This document shows, in pieces, positions 61,315 to 64,000 of a stretch of 64,000 nucleotides of DNA. Below the pieces are notes generated by a model. The model saw only the letters and a program-made list of their open reading frames with translations. It ran no database searches and was not told where the DNA came from. Positions within the stretch are counted from its first letter, which is position 1; every line of letters begins with the position of its first letter. The stretch is from positions 62,001-126,000 of the forward strand of contig NW_017567020.1 in the NCBI RefSeq assembly GCF_001661265.1. Direction: 5' to 3'. Origin of the DNA: Saitoella complicata NRRL Y-17804. Lineage: Eukaryota > Ascomycota > Saitoellomycetes > Saitoellales > Saitoellaceae. The position numbers were made by a program, and so were the translations under genes.

Positions 61315-64000
61315 ATTGATTGAGGTGTCAATTTGCTTGATTGTGATTTGTGTTTGAGGGCTGTTCAGGGAAGCTGATCGAGAAATACAAACGAACCCTC
61401 GTCGCTCACGGGCTGATGCACGGTTTACGTCATAGCTATAGTATAGGGCGACGAAGCCGTTTCAAGTGTCCACTTGCCATGCAAAATAAAGAATTCAGCA
61501 GCAAGTAACTTGGTACTCTGCTTTTGTTAGCGAGCACGAGGTAGCTCAACCCTTCTTCTTATCCGTGTCCGGCGCTGGTTCGCAAGGATTCATGATCAGG
61601 CTAGTTCGGGGCGTGGGAATGTTGCACACTACAGGAAACCAGTGCAACCACGTACGGGGCTGCGTGCTGCCTTAAAAGCGCTCTAACTGTATGACACTGA
61701 CTACTCTGGTAGTTATAATCGGCTAGATCTATACATAGAGCGCTGCCCGTGTCAACAATGAAGAGGGCAGAAAGCTCCCTCAGGTTATTCACCGCAAAGT
61801 CACGGAGATTGAGGGGAAGACCGTCGCTTAAGTGATAGTCCTTCCAGTGGGAGGAGAAGTGAGATGAGAGAGGCGAAGAGAATTTTTCCTATGGGCCTCT
61901 GCGTCGGGATTGATTCCCACATATGTTGGTTTGATTGGCTTTGGTTGAATTGGATTGGTATTCATGGGTACTCTACGAGTCTTGCTTCATTCTTTAAATC
62001 AATGTGCCCTTCGCAGACATGTCCCTCCTCTCCCCTCCTCACAACCGGTACCGATCCCGTACCCCTCGTACGACATCCCTTAGGCCTAATCACCAACAGC
62101 GCGAACGACCCAAGCGTTCAGCTGCCATAATATGTGAATTCAATAATCGCAATCCGCTTCAGGAAACCTGCTTGATGTTTCCTAGAATTTTTGCCTCGCA
62201 AAGCTTCAGGGAGTTCAGTATTCAATTCGCGCGGTAGCGTTGTTAGAGAACCTACCTGTTAAGACGTAGATCATGTAAAACATGTGCTTGTCCCAGGCAT
62301 CAATTGAGGTGTATTTGGGGCAACAATTGCGGCTTGGCCATGAATCCCAACTTAAGGTATTTTTACACTTCGGCTTTCCTTAAGCGCTTTTGAAGACCCT
62401 ATGAACGTTGGAGGGCAAAAATCAATCTGCGATTAAGAGGTTTGGCTTGTCAATCTTTTTCGGACATTTTGCCTGGAATTACTACCGGTATGTTACATGT
62501 AACTAAAGGTACGTATTGTTATCACTGAAACTTAAGATGTCTGTTCTCATCTCTTGGAATTACTAGTTTCATCAAATTTTCTTGACTAAATCCCAGATAA
62601 TAAGGTTTGATCAAAAATCCCAAAACCCTCCTTTAAGTATAAAAGCTATAGAAGTCATATTTTGCAACGTATTAGGTACAATCTGCAAAAAACATTAACG
62701 GGCCGAATTTTTGCCCTATGTGAATGGCAAACCATGGAATAAACCTAAAGTTCACTTATGCGTGTGCGTAATCAACGACAATTCTTCTGTCTCATCTCTA
62801 TAAAAAAAGAAGTTCCTCTCCATCGCGCTTGCAACCCCGGTTTCCACGTTGGCTACCAGCTTATGCCGGAATCGTATAGTGGATTACACCAGTGATGAGT
62901 GTGGATTACGACAGATCGCATTGTGGGTTCATCTTGGGTTTCGGAAAACTGAATCATGGATCATGCCAAATGCCGCGTGATTGAACAAGGATTATACCGA
63001 ATCATGTCTTGCACTAAAGCGAAATTTGCCAGGCAAGCTGGACGTGCGTCTCCATGATAAAATCAGGTATACTCGCTACTGCTGTTCAACGGTTAGCCAT
63101 ACAAACTAAGAACCGTGGACTAAACTCAATAACAAGGTCATGGGGTACAAGCTCAGCTAAACATGGATCATGGCCAAAGAAAAATCGCAACAACATACCT
63201 GAGAAGTTTGCGCAAAAGTATGTATATGCCCTAAATTTAATTCGAATGCTTGACATACACAACTATTTTCATGTACTTGACCCACAGGGGCATCCCTATA
63301 TAGAGACATGATCAATAAACATCATGTCAGTAGTTCTTCACTGTTATTGTTTTGAGTGCATGGCTGTCTAGCTGTGCAGCAACGCGTACATACAGGACCC
63401 GCGCTTCTTTTCAAGCCTCCAAGAATCTCTAAGACCCTTCACATATTCATGAGGAGCAAACGCCAAGCAAGAACAGGTATGAGTGAGATTTCGTTTTACA
63501 AGATTGAGCTTGTGCTAACATCATATGTCACGGTGCCATGTTTTTGTCGCTACTACAAACTTTAAATTACTCACAGTGAAGCTGTTTAATCTGGTAATCA
63601 CGCTTTTTGGCCTGACACTCCTGTGACTTTTTCCGCAGACTATCGCACATGTTTTCATGATTTCTTCCAGAATATCGCTTGACACAATCTGGGTTTAAGC
63701 CCAATATTGATCTCATCGTGGATTATCCAGAATCGGATCGTGCATTGCCCGAAAGATAATAGTGAATTCCTCATGAATTATGCCCAATTTCATTAAGAAT
63801 TCAGCTAACAGAATGTGTGGTTTGCGTCCCGTTACCGGATTAGGATTGTGGCTTTCCACCAACGGCAATTGTGATTGACACCGGACCTAGTAAGCTGTGG
63901 TACTCGCGAACGTAGGGTAGGGTGTCCAGATCACTTATGCCTCACGCGGGAGGAATGTCCGTATGCAGCTGATAGCTACACAGACTACTTAGGCCACCAC
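61315..64000. other. gene-free, AT-richer tail
   Basis: 2.7 kb without any conserved reading frame on either strand. From about 62.1 kb base composition shifts to more A/T than the genic part. Short imperfect repeats occur, for example CATGGATCATGCCAAA near 62955 and CATGGATCATGGCCAAA near 63164, and GGATTAT(A)CC(A)GAATC near 62990 and 63720. It may be an old, decayed repeat or the edge of an AT-rich block. I found no terminal repeats or enzyme motifs that would name an element. Confidence 0.5.

Noticed and set aside
63054-63311. 85-codon frame in the AT-rich tail
   Set aside because: No motif, poor context and no neighbouring exon; considered chance or relic.
61315-64000. A named transposable element in the tail
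   Set aside because: I looked for terminal repeats, target-site duplications and enzyme motifs and saw none, so no family is assigned.

Overview
The window looks like nuclear DNA of a filamentous ascomycete (Pezizomycotina). Genes are dense. Most are interrupted by short introns (about 43-91 bases) with GTRNGT-type donors and CTAAC/CTGAC-like branch sites. The gene set includes PYM, cullin-3, a Cdc25 of the HCEYSxHRAP type, Rev1 and a fused pseudouridine glycosidase/kinase. I cannot place it below subphylum. Splice junctions were worked out by hand from conserved protein sequence, and the exon lengths close in frame for every gene reported as intact. Start codons were moved to real ATGs where a longer open frame had none.

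Layout. 0-4.3 kb: a GFA/CENP-V-like gene, two identical tRNA-Val(AAC) genes, then two decayed genes facing away from each other (a putative cyclase and an MFS sugar transporter). 4.3-18 kb: UTP20 (2,592 codons, no intron), the LEM/HeH inner nuclear membrane protein Src1/Heh1, the sphingolipid phospholipase C Isc1 and the WDR5/Swd3-like COMPASS subunit. 18-21.2 kb: a 3.2-kb stretch with no recognised gene, carrying a perfect G-quadruplex motif, in front of CDC25. 21-30.4 kb: CDC25, POL5, a D-2-hydroxyacid dehydrogenase, CDC123 and RPC9. 30.5-41.3 kb: UBR1, QCR9, SF3B6/p14, OST1 and NOB1. 41.8-48 kb: two small unknown genes, PYM, the pseudouridine-5'-phosphate glycosidase/kinase fusion, a DUF1749 hydrolase and an SDR. 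48.2-61.3 kb: CUL3, ZIM17, REV1, phosphomevalonate kinase (ERG8), GRASP, an Fpr3/4-type nucleolar FKBP and a DJ-1/PfpI protein. 61.3-64 kb: a gene-free, AT-richer tail.

Most genes are conserved housekeeping genes. Ribosome production is well represented (UTP20, POL5, NOB1, Fpr3/4-like), together with protein turnover (UBR1, CUL3), chromatin and nuclear envelope (Swd3, Src1), and mitochondria (QCR9, ZIM17). Six gene pairs are divergent and share start-to-start gaps under 300 bases.

The most notable observation is at 56.1-58.7 kb. The phosphomevalonate kinase has no start codon of its own, and an in-frame stop lies directly before its first recognisable codons. The GRASP gene upstream ends in a TAA that sits inside a perfect GTAAGT donor. 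Removing the predicted 60-base intron joins GRASP to the kinase in frame and restores the kinase N-terminal motif, which suggests a GRASP-Erg8 fusion with a possible intron-retention switch.
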